NCBI GenBank assembly: GCA_039989475.1
Contig: JBDXHU010000005.1
Coordinates: forward strand, 248,001-312,000
DNA length: 64,000 nucleotides
Source of the DNA: JBDXHU01 sp039989475
GTDB lineage: Bacteria > Pseudomonadota > Gammaproteobacteria > Pseudomonadales > Halieaceae
Reading direction: 5' to 3'
Under the pieces are notes generated by a model, which saw nothing but the letters and a program-made list of their open reading frames with translations, ran no database searches and was not told the origin of the DNA. Both the position numbers and the translations under genes were made by a program. Positions 9,046-17,274 of the stretch are shown here, piece by piece. Position 1 is the stretch's first letter. The number at the start of each line of letters is the position of its first letter.

Positions 9046-9051
9046 TATAAT
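9046..9051 (+). promoter_or_regulatory. Putative -10 box for the cytochrome oxidase operon
   Basis: A perfect TATAAT lies about 135 bases upstream of coxB in the 250-bp divergent region. No convincing -35 sits 16-18 bases before it, so an activator may be needed or the match may be chance. The implied leader would be about 130 bases. The rest of 8936-9187 shows no gene. Confidence 0.35.
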
Positions 9052-9187
9052 GCGCCGCGATTTGCCACACCCAGATTCCTGAGGTAATCCGCTGTTCGTT
9101 CGGCCTGGCTGTAATGCCTGGTTGCGGCGTTGTGCGGTACTTTAAGCGGGTTCTGGATAAACAAAATTGATAGGGGAGACACGGGCA

Positions 9188-10354
9188 ATGTTGTTGAAGG
9201 CGAGGAAGCTTTTCTGGCTCGCGCTGGGTCCGGTGATGCTGCTGTTGTCCGGGCTGGGGAGCCCGGCCTGGGCTGAAGGCGATAAGGTTAATCGGCTCTA
9301 CCAGGTCAACATGGAGCCTGGGGTAACAGAGGTAGGGGCTGAGATATACGACCTGCACATGCTGATTTTTTGGGTCTGTGTGGTCATCGGCATCGCCGTT
9401 TTTGGCGTGATGTTTTATTCCATCTACGCCCACCGCAAGTCGCGCGGCGTTACGCCGGCAACATTTCACGAGAGCACCAAGGTCGAGGTCCTATGGACAG
9501 TCGTGCCCTTTCTGATCCTGCTGGTTATGGCCGTGCCGGCCACCTCAACGCTGATTGACGTATACGACACCGAAGATGCTGAGCTGGACATCCTGGTGAC
9601 TGGCTACCAGTGGAAATGGAAGTACGAATACCTGGATGAAAATGGCGAGAATGTCGTTTTCTTCAGCAACCTGCGCACACCGCAGGAGGAAATCTACAAC
9701 ACTGACAAAAAGAACGAGTTTTACCTGTTGGAAGTTGATGAGCCGATGGTCATCCCGGTGGACACCAAGGTCCGCTTCCTGATTACAGCCTACGACGTGA
9801 TCCACTCCTGGTGGGTGCCGGAGCTGGCAGTGAAGAAAGATGCGATACCGGGCTTCATCAATGAGACCTGGACCCAGGTCACCAAGACCGGTGTGTATCG
9901 CGGCCAGTGTGCCGAGCTCTGTGGTAAGGATCACGGCTTTATGCCGGTTGTTGTCAATGTCGTGTCAAAGGAAGAGTACGTCAGCTGGCTGGCCGGCAAG
10001 CAGGCCCAGGCGGCTGAAATTGCAGCACTGATGGAGCAGAATTTCACCATGGATGAGTTGGTAGCGCGTGGCAAGGCGGTATATGACCGCTCCTGCCTGG
10101 CCTGCCATGGCGCCAACGGCGAAGGCGGGGTGGGCAATGCCATCGCCGGCAGCGCCATAGCGACCGGTGCTACCAACGGCCATCTCGATTCGGTAGTAAA
10201 CGGAGTAGCGGGCTCCGCCATGCAGGCCTTTGGCGGACAGCTCAATGACGTTGATATGGCGGCGGTGCTGACTTATCAGCGCAACGCATTCGGTAACAAT
10301 ATGGGTGACCTGATTCAGCCCATTGACGTTTATAACTTTAAGCAAGGCCAGTAA
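9188..10354 (+). CDS. coxB: Cytochrome c oxidase subunit II with fused C-terminal cytochrome c domain
   Basis: Takes electrons from cytochrome c into the CuA centre of the terminal oxidase. 388 residues: signal peptide (about 1-29, ending AWA), two membrane helices (about 56-78 and 101-118), the CuA cupredoxin domain with ligands His206, Cys241, Glu243, Cys245, His249 and Met252, then a cytochrome c domain with CLACH (303-307) and a likely Met345 ligand. The fusion marks a caa3-like subunit II. I chose ATG 9188, with GGGGAG nine bases upstream; a start seven codons earlier would lie over that site. First gene of the oxidase operon. Confidence 0.97.
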   Translation: MLLKARKLFWLALGPVMLLLSGLGSPAWAEGDKVNRLYQVNMEPGVTEVGAEIYDLHMLIFWVCVVIGIAVFGVMFYSIYAHRKSRGVTPATFHESTKVEVLWTVVPFLILLVMAVPATSTLIDVYDTEDAELDILVTGYQWKWKYEYLDENGENVVFFSNLRTPQEEIYNTDKKNEFYLLEVDEPMVIPVDTKVRFLITAYDVIHSWWVPELAVKKDAIPGFINETWTQVTKTGVYRGQCAELCGKDHGFMPVVVNVVSKEEYVSWLAGKQAQAAEIAALMEQNFTMDELVARGKAVYDRSCLACHGANGEGGVGNAIAGSAIATGATNGHLDSVVNGVAGSAMQAFGGQLNDVDMAAVLTYQRNAFGNNMGDLIQPIDVYNFKQGQ

Positions 10355-10367
10355 GGGAGGACCGACA

Positions 10368-11930
10368 ATGGGCGATCATCATCACGGTCCCGCCAAGGGC
10401 CTTAAGCGGTGGCTGTTTGCCACCAACCATAAAGATATTGGCACCATGTACCTGTGGTTTAGCTTTGCCATGTTCCTGGTGGGCGGCGCTTTTGCCATGA
10501 TCATTCGCGCCGAGCTGTTCCAGCCCGGCATGCAGCTGATCAAGCCAGAATTCTTCAACCAGATGACCACCATGCATGGTCTGATCATGGTGTTCGGCGC
10601 CATCATGCCGTCCTTTGTTGGCCTCGCCAACTGGATGATACCCATGATGATTGGTGCGCCAGATATGGCGCTACCGCGCATGAACAACTGGAGCTTCTGG
10701 ATTTTGCCACCGGCGTTTTTGCTGCTGCTGTCCACCATGTTCATGGATGGCGGTGGCCCGGCCTTTGGCTGGACCTTCTATGCCCCGCTGTCGACCACCT
10801 ACGCGCCGCCATCGGTGACCTTCTTCATCTTCGGTGTTCACGTCCTCGGACTTTCGTCCATCATGGGCTCGATAAATATCGTGGCCACGGTGATGAACCT
10901 GCGGGCGCCCGGCATGACTTATATGAAGATGCCCCTGTTCGTCTGGACCTGGTTTATTACCGCCTACCTGCTGATCGCGGTGATGCCGGTATTAGCCGGT
11001 GCGGTGACCATGATGTTGATGGACATCCACTTCGGTACCAGCTTCTTCTCCGCCGCCGGCGGTGGCGATCCAGTCTTGTTCCAGCATGTGTTCTGGTTCT
11101 TTGGCCACCCCGAGGTATACATCATTATCCTGCCGGCCTTTGGTGTGGTTTCGCAGATTATTCCCACCTTTGCCCGCAAGCGCTTGTTTGGCTATGACTC
11201 GATGGTGTATGCGACGGCGTCTATCGCCTTCCTGTCCTTCATCGTCTGGGCACACCACATGTATACAGTGGGCATGCCGATTGCCGGTGAGCTGTTCTTC
11301 ATGTACGCGACCATGCTGATCGCGGTGCCGACCGGCGTTAAGGTGTTCAACTGGATCACGACCATGTGGCAGGGGGCCATGACTTTCGAGACCCCGATGC
11401 TGTTTTGTATTGGCTTCGTGGTGCTGTTCACCATTGGCGGATTTACCGGGCTGATGTTGGCGATCGCACCCAGCGATTTCCAGTACCACGACAGCTATTT
11501 CGTGGTGGCTCACTTCCATTACGTGATGGTTGCCGGCGCTGTGTTCTCGATGACGGCAGCGGTGTATTACTGGCTGCCCAAGTGGTGCGGCAAGATGTAC
11601 AACGAGGCGATGGGTAAAACCCACTTCTGGATTTCTTTCGTGGGCTTCAACCTCACCTTCTTCCCGCAACACTTTGTCGGCCTGGCAGGTATGCCGCGCC
11701 GAATTCCGGATTACGCCCTGCAATTTGCCGATTTCAATATGATGTCCAGTATCGGTGCCTTCATTTACGGCTCCTCACAGATACTGTTCCTCTACAATGT
11801 CATCGCGACGATTGTTGCCGGTAAGCCGGTGAGTGAAAACAAGGTCTGGGAAGGTGCAGAAGGCCTGGAGTGGACGGTGGCAACACCGGCGCCCTACCAC
11901 ACGTTCGCTGTTCCGCCGCAGGTCAGGTAA
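10368..11930 (+). CDS. coxA: Cytochrome c oxidase subunit I (heme aa3, CuB)
   Basis: Catalytic subunit that reduces O2 to water and pumps protons. 520 residues with ~12 membrane helices. Visible are the D-channel Asp in IGAPDMALPRMNN, the CuB His and cross-linked Tyr in GHPEVY (whose Glu marks type A1 oxidases), WAHHMYTVG, the K-channel Lys in VPTGVKVFNW, and the heme ligands in VVAHFHYVM. The ATG at MGDHHHGP is preceded by GGGAGG; an in-frame start 15 codons earlier overlaps coxB. It lies 13 bases after coxB. Confidence 0.98.
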   Translation: MGDHHHGPAKGLKRWLFATNHKDIGTMYLWFSFAMFLVGGAFAMIIRAELFQPGMQLIKPEFFNQMTTMHGLIMVFGAIMPSFVGLANWMIPMMIGAPDMALPRMNNWSFWILPPAFLLLLSTMFMDGGGPAFGWTFYAPLSTTYAPPSVTFFIFGVHVLGLSSIMGSINIVATVMNLRAPGMTYMKMPLFVWTWFITAYLLIAVMPVLAGAVTMMLMDIHFGTSFFSAAGGGDPVLFQHVFWFFGHPEVYIIILPAFGVVSQIIPTFARKRLFGYDSMVYATASIAFLSFIVWAHHMYTVGMPIAGELFFMYATMLIAVPTGVKVFNWITTMWQGAMTFETPMLFCIGFVVLFTIGGFTGLMLAIAPSDFQYHDSYFVVAHFHYVMVAGAVFSMTAAVYYWLPKWCGKMYNEAMGKTHFWISFVGFNLTFFPQHFVGLAGMPRRIPDYALQFADFNMMSSIGAFIYGSSQILFLYNVIATIVAGKPVSENKVWEGAEGLEWTVATPAPYHTFAVPPQVR

Positions 11931-11947
11931 GGAGTCCCAGGGGCCCG

Positions 11948-12520
11948 ATGCAGTTGTTTGCTGACAATCCGATTCTCAACACCGTGACCAAATTGGTCGC
12001 GGTGGTGGTGATCATGTTCTCCTTTGTCTTTGTCGTTATGGTGCCCCTGTACAACGTGTTGTGCGATGCGCTGGGCATTAACGGCAAGACCAGTGGCGAG
12101 CGCTATGAAGCGGTGCAGATCCAGGTCGACGAAAGCCGCGAGATCACGGTGCAGTTCATCGCCATGAACAACGAGGGCATGCCCTGGGAATTTGCACCTT
12201 CAAGGACCATGATGCGGGTTCACCCGGGAGCGGTGAACGATACGGTATTCATGGCGCGCAACCCGCTGTCGCGAGACATGGTGGCGCAGGCCATTCCCAG
12301 TGTTTCGCCGGCACGTGCGGCCGAGTACTTCCACAAGACAGAGTGCTTTTGTTTCAATCAGCAGCCGCTGGGTGGCGAGCAGAGCACTGAGATGCCGCTG
12401 CAGTTTATCGTTGACCAGGGGCTGCCGCGGGACATAAAAACCATAACCTTGTCTTATACAATGTTTGATATTACTGAAATGGCGGAAGAGACGGCTGCAA
12501 CTGCGGTCGCGTCGCGCTAA
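11948..12520 (+). CDS. ctaG: Cytochrome c oxidase assembly protein Cox11 (CuB insertion)
   Basis: Membrane-anchored copper chaperone that delivers CuB to subunit I. 190 residues with one N-terminal membrane helix (about 13-35) followed by a periplasmic beta domain. The copper-binding CFCF motif sits near residues 136-139 (TECFCFNQQ). I chose the ATG at MQLFADNP, 17 bases after coxA; a longer frame into coxA is less plausible. The position between coxA and coxC is the standard proteobacterial order. Confidence 0.95.
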   Translation: MQLFADNPILNTVTKLVAVVVIMFSFVFVVMVPLYNVLCDALGINGKTSGERYEAVQIQVDESREITVQFIAMNNEGMPWEFAPSRTMMRVHPGAVNDTVFMARNPLSRDMVAQAIPSVSPARAAEYFHKTECFCFNQQPLGGEQSTEMPLQFIVDQGLPRDIKTITLSYTMFDITEMAEETAATAVASR

Positions 12521-12534
12521 CGGGGAGAATTTTA

Positions 12535-13509
12535 ATGGCAACGCATGAGTCTACGGCGCACGAAGAGTATTACGTGCCGGAAAGCAGTGGCATGGCAATC
12601 AGTGCCACCATTGGCCTGGTGTTGAGTGTGTTTGGTGCTGCCAATGTGCTGAACGACATGACCTTTGGCGAGCCGGGTGCACCCAGCAACTCATGGACCA
12701 TACTGACCTGTGGTTTGCTGTGGTTTATCGGTACGCTGTTTGTCTGGTTCCGTATTACCATCAAGGAAAACCTGGCGGGCATGAACAGCGCACAGCTCAA
12801 GAAATCCTATGTGCTGGGTATGTTCTGGTTCATTTTTTCCGAGGTCATGTTCTTCTTTGCCTTCTTCGGCGCCCTGTTCTATGTGCGTATGCTGGTAGGC
12901 CCCTGGTTGGCCGGCGAGGGTGAGGCGGGCGCGATGAGCCACCTGTTGTGGTCCGGCTTCGAGTTCGATTGGCCGATGATGCAGACGCCGCAGGAAGCAG
13001 TCGGTGGCGCTGCCGCCCAGGCGATTGCCAATAACGGTACCTTTGTTAGTCCCGGTACCAGCATGGCCTTTGCCGAAGTGGAGGCCTGGTATCACTGGTT
13101 GCCGATGTGGAACACCCTGGTCCTGATTACCTCCAGCTTCACGGTGCACATTGCTCACCTGGGGCTGCTGAAGGGCGATCGCAAGCAGTTCAACCTGTGG
13201 CTTACCATTTCCGTGGTGCTGGCCTGCTTTTTCCTGTTCCTGCAATACGAAGAGTACTACGAGGCCTATGCGCATTTCGGCCTCACACTGGATTCAGGAA
13301 TCTACGGTTCAACGTTCTTCATGCTCACCGGCTTCCACGGTTTCCACGTCGCCATGGGTATGACCATGCTCTTGATACAGCTGTTGCGCTCAGTGCGCGG
13401 CGGTCATTTCACTGCCGATGATCACTTTGGCTTCGAGGCGTCCAGCTGGTACTGGCACTTTGTCGACGTGGTCTGGGTGATGTTGTTCCTGTTTGTTTAC
13501 ATCCTCTAG
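12535..13509 (+). CDS. coxC: Cytochrome c oxidase subunit III
   Basis: Third core membrane subunit of the oxidase, with seven membrane helices. 324 residues, longer than the ~260-residue minimum because of an inserted loop between helices (about 122-175). Family signatures include FWFIFSEVMFFFAFF and, near the end, GFHGFHVAMG and SSWYWHFVDVVWVMLF. GGGGAG lies eight bases before the ATG. A strong terminator follows 22 bases after the stop, so the structural part of the operon ends here. Confidence 0.97.
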   Translation: MATHESTAHEEYYVPESSGMAISATIGLVLSVFGAANVLNDMTFGEPGAPSNSWTILTCGLLWFIGTLFVWFRITIKENLAGMNSAQLKKSYVLGMFWFIFSEVMFFFAFFGALFYVRMLVGPWLAGEGEAGAMSHLLWSGFEFDWPMMQTPQEAVGGAAAQAIANNGTFVSPGTSMAFAEVEAWYHWLPMWNTLVLITSSFTVHIAHLGLLKGDRKQFNLWLTISVVLACFFLFLQYEEYYEAYAHFGLTLDSGIYGSTFFMLTGFHGFHVAMGMTMLLIQLLRSVRGGHFTADDHFGFEASSWYWHFVDVVWVMLFLFVYIL

Positions 13510-13531
13510 GGCGACGCCCTGCAGGATCCCG

Positions 13532-13556
13532 AGCCCGGCATTAAGCCGGGCTTTTT
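13532..13556 (+). terminator. Strong rho-independent terminator after coxC
   Basis: Perfect 8-bp stem AGCCCGGC (13532-13539) / GCCGGGCT (13545-13552) with loop ATTAA, followed by TTTT to 13556. It separates coxBA-cox11-coxC from the assembly genes that start at 13957. Confidence 0.88.
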
Positions 13557-13592
13557 GTAGGAGAACACTGACCGGGGGCTGTTTATCTAGCC

Positions 13593-13657
13593 GCGGGTTC
13601 TTTATTGAGCTGAGGGCTCTTTATTGCTGAGGGCTCTTTATTGAGCTGAGGGCTCTT
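13593..13657 (+). repeat. Short tandem repeat array at the 3' end of the DUF2909 gene
   Basis: About 3.5 head-to-tail copies: a degenerate unit at 13593-13608, then units starting at 13609, 13626 and 13645 that share GCTGAGGGCTCTTTATT (periods 17 and 19). The array overlaps the last codons and the TAA stop of the minus-strand gene and continues into its downstream region. The same 15-base core GCTGAGGGCTCTTTA recurs in the larger array at 24788-24984. Confidence 0.85.
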
Positions 13658-13916
13658 GCTCCTGCTCCTCCGCGGGGGCTGGCTGGGTGGAGGCCTTGTG
13701 TCTTTCCCAGGGCGCATTGGAACGCAGTTTGCCGCTGCCAATGCCGTAGACGATGAGTAGCATGAGGGTGGCGGCCAGCGTAAGCCGCAGACCCAGAGAA
13801 TTAACCAGACGACGCTTGCCGGGGTCACCCTGGTCGGTCATCAGGAAGAAAAAACCCGAGCCGAGGCTGCCCAGCAAGCCAAGCAGTAACACAACAATGA
13901 CAGATTTCAGGAGCAT
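13638..13916 (-). CDS. DUF2909-type twin-transmembrane protein
   Basis: 92 residues with two membrane helices (about 1-24 and 36-58) joined by a short polar loop, then a charged tail rich in Glu, Gln, Ala and Pro. Small proteins of this type are regularly found between coxC and surf1 in gammaproteobacteria, on the opposite strand, so a link to oxidase biogenesis is plausible but unproven. I chose the ATG at MLLKSVIV; an in-frame ATG 14 codons earlier would overlap the surf1 start. The final EPSAQ and TAA stop are formed by the tandem repeat, so the natural C-terminus may have been altered. Confidence 0.82.
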   Translation of the reverse strand: MLLKSVIVVLLLGLLGSLGSGFFFLMTDQGDPGKRRLVNSLGLRLTLAATLMLLIVYGIGSGKLRSNAPWERHKASTQPAPAEEQEQEPSAQ

Positions 13917-13956
13917 GGTGACGTCCTCGCAGGGCCCATCAGTATAACGAACCCAC

Positions 13957-14715
13957 ATGCCCAGATCAGCAAACTACACAGCAGGATTCCGCTGGCAGCT
14001 TGAATGGCGCATTAGCCTGTTCACGGCCTTGTTGGTGCCACTGTTTGTCGGCCTGGGTTTCTGGCAGTTGGCCCGGGCCGAAGAAAAACAGCTGATCAAT
14101 ATGCGCTGGGAAGCGCGACAGGCGGAACCGGCACTGGCATTTGCCGCCTTGCCGGACAGCGCAACCGCCCTGGCCTATCAACAGGTTTTGCTGCAAGGCA
14201 GCTTTCTGCCCAAGCGCAACTTCCTGCTCGACAACCGCATCCGCCAGGGTCGTTACGGTGTTGAAGTGATCGCCGCTTTCCGCGAGGCCAGCACTGGCAA
14301 ACTGTTGCTGCTGAACCGTGGCTGGATTGAGGCTGACCCTGGCCGACGTCAGCTGCCAGTGATACCGGTGCCACCACAGGGCATGCAGTTGCAGGGCTAT
14401 GTCTATGTGCCTCCCGGCGAGAGCTATACCCTGGGCCAACTGAGCACGGGTGAGGACTGGCCCAGGCTGGTGCAAGCGATAGACACCGAGGGCCTGGGCG
14501 CAATGTTGGATGAAGCGGTTTTTCCCTTTACTATCCGGCTGGGGGTGGACAGCCCAGCTGCCCTGCTGGCGGACTGGCCCCTGGTAAACACGCTACCCGA
14601 AAAACACCAGGCCTACGCCCTGCAGTGGTTTGCCATGGCGCTGGCATTGTCGGTTCTGTTTATCTGGCGCAGTAGTAATATTGGCGCCCTGTTGAAGCCC
14701 CGCGCCCAGGCGTAG
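13957..14715 (+). CDS. SURF1 family oxidase assembly protein
   Basis: Inner-membrane factor helping heme a insertion into cytochrome oxidase subunit I. 252 residues with the hallmark two-helix layout: one N-terminal helix (about 19-39, ending GFWQLARAEEK) and one near the C-terminus (about 221-240), around a periplasmic beta-rich domain. Conserved segments include FLLDNRIRQGRYGVEV and LLLNRGWIEADPGR. First plus-strand gene after the coxC terminator, so a separate promoter in about 13917-13956 is expected. Confidence 0.92.
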   Translation: MPRSANYTAGFRWQLEWRISLFTALLVPLFVGLGFWQLARAEEKQLINMRWEARQAEPALAFAALPDSATALAYQQVLLQGSFLPKRNFLLDNRIRQGRYGVEVIAAFREASTGKLLLLNRGWIEADPGRRQLPVIPVPPQGMQLQGYVYVPPGESYTLGQLSTGEDWPRLVQAIDTEGLGAMLDEAVFPFTIRLGVDSPAALLADWPLVNTLPEKHQAYALQWFAMALALSVLFIWRSSNIGALLKPRAQA

Positions 14716-14730
14716 CGGCAGGAGAACTCA

Positions 14731-15336
14731 GTGAATACAAGGGTAAACAAGAACCGCCTGGTGTTATTGATGATTGCTGGAGTGCCGGTGATGATCATTC
14801 TGGCGGCAAGCTGGCTCTGGTATTACGTGTCCAGCGGGCGTATTGACCTGGTGGCGATACTCGGCACGGCCAACCGCGGCGAGTTGCTGTCGCCACCGCT
14901 GGCCCTGGCTGACTTCGCGCCGCGTACCGCCGCCGGTGACAGTTTTGAAATAGCAGCCGCGGCGCCACCGATTTGGCGGATCCTGATACCCGGCGAGGGA
15001 AGCTGTGATGAAGCCTGTCGCCAGACGCTGTATTACACCCGGCAAATCAACACCGCCATGGGTAAGTATGCCAACCGAATAGAGCGGGTTTACCTGGCCG
15101 CTGCCGAGCGGGATGCTGGACTGGCCGAGGAGCTGGCGCAGACATATCCAGACCTGAAAGTCCTGTATACTGCGCCGGCCTCGATGGCGTCACTTGGCAG
15201 CGACGCCGATGGACAGATGGCTGGCTATTTTGTGGTGGATCCCGCCGGATGGATTATCCTTTCTTATGCTGCTGACGCGGATGGCAAGGACGTAATGGCG
15301 GACCTTAAGTTCCTGATTAAAAACAGTGGTGGCTGA
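14731..15336 (+). CDS. Membrane-anchored CxxxC protein of the oxidase operon (function unknown)
   Basis: 201 residues: one N-terminal membrane helix (about 10-31), then a periplasmic domain with a Cys-x3-Cys pair in GSCDEACRQ near residues 90-96. CxxxC is the copper-binding pattern of SCO proteins, and the rest could fit a thioredoxin-like fold ending in a VVDPAGWIILSY strand. It has no assigned role that I know. It sits between surf1 and ctaA and overlaps ctaA by one base, so an oxidase assembly role is a fair inference. GTG start with AGGAG at the right distance. Confidence 0.85.
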   Translation: MNTRVNKNRLVLLMIAGVPVMIILAASWLWYYVSSGRIDLVAILGTANRGELLSPPLALADFAPRTAAGDSFEIAAAAPPIWRILIPGEGSCDEACRQTLYYTRQINTAMGKYANRIERVYLAAAERDAGLAEELAQTYPDLKVLYTAPASMASLGSDADGQMAGYFVVDPAGWIILSYAADADGKDVMADLKFLIKNSGG

Positions 15337-16364
15337 TGTTCAACGTAGCTGAAAACCGTAAACCTGGCTTCAAGTTGGCGCTGTTCGGCGTTTGCTTTGC
15401 ACTGGCCGTTATTATCCTGGGCGCTTTCACCCGACTGGTGGACGCGGGTCTGGGCTGTCCCGACTGGCCCGGCTGTTACGGTCATCTGCTGTGGCCTAAT
15501 GAAGCCCATGAAATTGCCAGCGCCAACGAGGCCTTTCCCCACGCGCCGGTAGAGGCCGACAAGACCTGGCCGGAAATGGTGCACCGCTACCTGGCGACAA
15601 CCCTCGGAGCGATTGTGCTGTTACTGACCGGCCTGGCCTGGCGGCGTCGCAGCCCTGGCCAGCCACTGAAACTCCCTCTGTTCCTGCTGGGTTTTGTAAT
15701 TTTGCAGGGTATGTTCGGCATGTGGACGGTGACGCTCAAGCTCTGGCCCCAGGTTGTTACCGCGCACCTGCTGGGTGGTTTTGCCACCATTAGCCTGCTG
15801 TGGATTCTGACCCTGCGGCTTAACAACCTGCATTGGCAGGCCACGCCGGCGGCCTTTGCAATGCTGAACAAATTGAAACCACTGGCCCTGGTGGGACTAT
15901 TGGTCGTGGTGGCACAGATTTCACTGGGTGGCTGGACCACGTCGAACTACGCGGCGGTTGCCTGCCCGGACTTGCCAACCTGTCAGGACCAGTGGTTGCC
16001 CCCCATGGACTTCGCCGCCGGTTTTGATTTGCTGCAACAGGTAGGCCCCAATTACCTGGGTGGGGTCATGACCAATGAAGCGCGAGTGGCCATTCACATG
16101 AGCCATCGTATCGGCGCGATTATTACCCTGCTGTTTATCGGCTGGCTCAGCCTGCGCCTGATGGCGGGCCCGCTGCCGCAGCAGCGGCAACTCGGCAAGG
16201 TGATGGCCGGTGTTCTCGCAGTCCAGTTTTTGCTGGGTCTGGGCAATATCTTTTTCCATTTCCCGCTGCTGCTAACGGTGTCACACAATGCTGTCGGTGC
16301 GCTTTTATTATTGTGCCTGGTGACGCTCAATTACTATGTCCAGACTGCGCAGGAAGAACGCTGA
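15336..16364 (+). CDS. ctaA: Heme A synthase (CtaA/Cox15)
   Basis: Oxidises the C8 methyl of heme O to the formyl group of heme A. 342 residues with about eight membrane helices. Conserved elements are GAFTRLVDAGLGCPDWPGCYG near residue 30 (two Cys), MVHRYLATTLG (heme His), TAHLLGG, a second Cys pair near residue 209 (VACPDLPTC), and HMSHRIGA and VSHNAVGALLLL. The start overlaps the previous stop by one base and ctaB starts directly after its stop. Confidence 0.96.
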   Translation: MFNVAENRKPGFKLALFGVCFALAVIILGAFTRLVDAGLGCPDWPGCYGHLLWPNEAHEIASANEAFPHAPVEADKTWPEMVHRYLATTLGAIVLLLTGLAWRRRSPGQPLKLPLFLLGFVILQGMFGMWTVTLKLWPQVVTAHLLGGFATISLLWILTLRLNNLHWQATPAAFAMLNKLKPLALVGLLVVVAQISLGGWTTSNYAAVACPDLPTCQDQWLPPMDFAAGFDLLQQVGPNYLGGVMTNEARVAIHMSHRIGAIITLLFIGWLSLRLMAGPLPQQRQLGKVMAGVLAVQFLLGLGNIFFHFPLLLTVSHNAVGALLLLCLVTLNYYVQTAQEER

Positions 16365-17273
16365 GTGGAGCAGTTGGTAGCAAGCGCCGGCTGGCGTGAT
16401 TACCTGGAGCTGACCAAGCCCAGGGTTGTGGCCCTCATGCTGCTGACCGCGGTGATCGGCATGTTCATGGCAGTACCGGGCATGGTGCCCTGGCAGATAT
16501 TGATTTTCGGCAACCTGGGCATTGCCCTGTGCGCCGGCTCTGCGGCTGCCGTTAACCACCTGGTCGATCATCGAATTGACCAGGTCATGGCACGCACCCA
16601 AAACCGTCCCCTCGCCCAGGGTCGGCTGGGACCAGGACAGGTGGCTGCCTTCGCCTTGTTACTGGGCGTGCTTGGCATGTATCTGCTACTGGTCTGGGTC
16701 AACGCCCTTACCGCCTGGTTAACGCTGGCTTCGCTGTTGGGCTATGCGGTCATTTATACAATATTCCTGAAACGCGCCACACCGCAGAACATCGTCATTG
16801 GCGGCCTTGCCGGCGCTGCCCCACCACTGCTGGGGTGGACGTCAGTGACCGGACAGATTGACGGGCACGGCCTGTTGCTAGTGTTGATCATCTTCGCCTG
16901 GACGCCACCACATTTCTGGGCGCTGGCCATTCACCGTCGCGAGGAATACGCAAAGGTCGATATTCCCATGCTGCCGGTAACCCACGGTGTTGCCTTCACC
17001 AAGCTGCACATCATGCTGTATACCCTGATTATGTTTGCCATCACCCTGCTGCCCTTTGCGACCCGGATGAGCGGCCCGCTATACCTGGCGGGCGCGGTGC
17101 TGCTGGGCGGCGGATTTTTGTGGCATGCCGGTGTGCTCTTATGGGGCAGCAACACCGCGGCGGGCGAACCCGCAGCGGCCATGGCCACGTTTCGATATTC
17201 CATTATTTACCTGATGGCGCTGTTTATCATCATGTTGCTGGACCACTACCTGTTCCCAATGAGCCTTGCCTGA
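16365..17273 (+). CDS. ctaB: Protoheme IX farnesyltransferase (heme O synthase)
   Basis: Adds farnesyl to heme B, giving heme O, the step before CtaA. 302 residues, UbiA-type membrane prenyltransferase with about eight helices. The Asp-rich substrate motif is NHLVDHRIDQVMARTQNRPL (near residues 62-81), and a second conserved loop has PPHFWALAIHRREEYAK. The GTG start follows the ctaA stop with no gap; the first ATG is inside helix 1, so GTG is preferred. Confidence 0.95.
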   Translation: MEQLVASAGWRDYLELTKPRVVALMLLTAVIGMFMAVPGMVPWQILIFGNLGIALCAGSAAAVNHLVDHRIDQVMARTQNRPLAQGRLGPGQVAAFALLLGVLGMYLLLVWVNALTAWLTLASLLGYAVIYTIFLKRATPQNIVIGGLAGAAPPLLGWTSVTGQIDGHGLLLVLIIFAWTPPHFWALAIHRREEYAKVDIPMLPVTHGVAFTKLHIMLYTLIMFAITLLPFATRMSGPLYLAGAVLLGGGFLWHAGVLLWGSNTAAGEPAAAMATFRYSIIYLMALFIIMLLDHYLFPMSLA

Positions 17274-17274
17274 A

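Noticed and set aside
12656..13064. Loop insertion in coxC as a frameshift or foreign segment
   Set aside because: The frame is continuous, helices on both sides are intact, and longer subunit III loops are known in proteobacteria.
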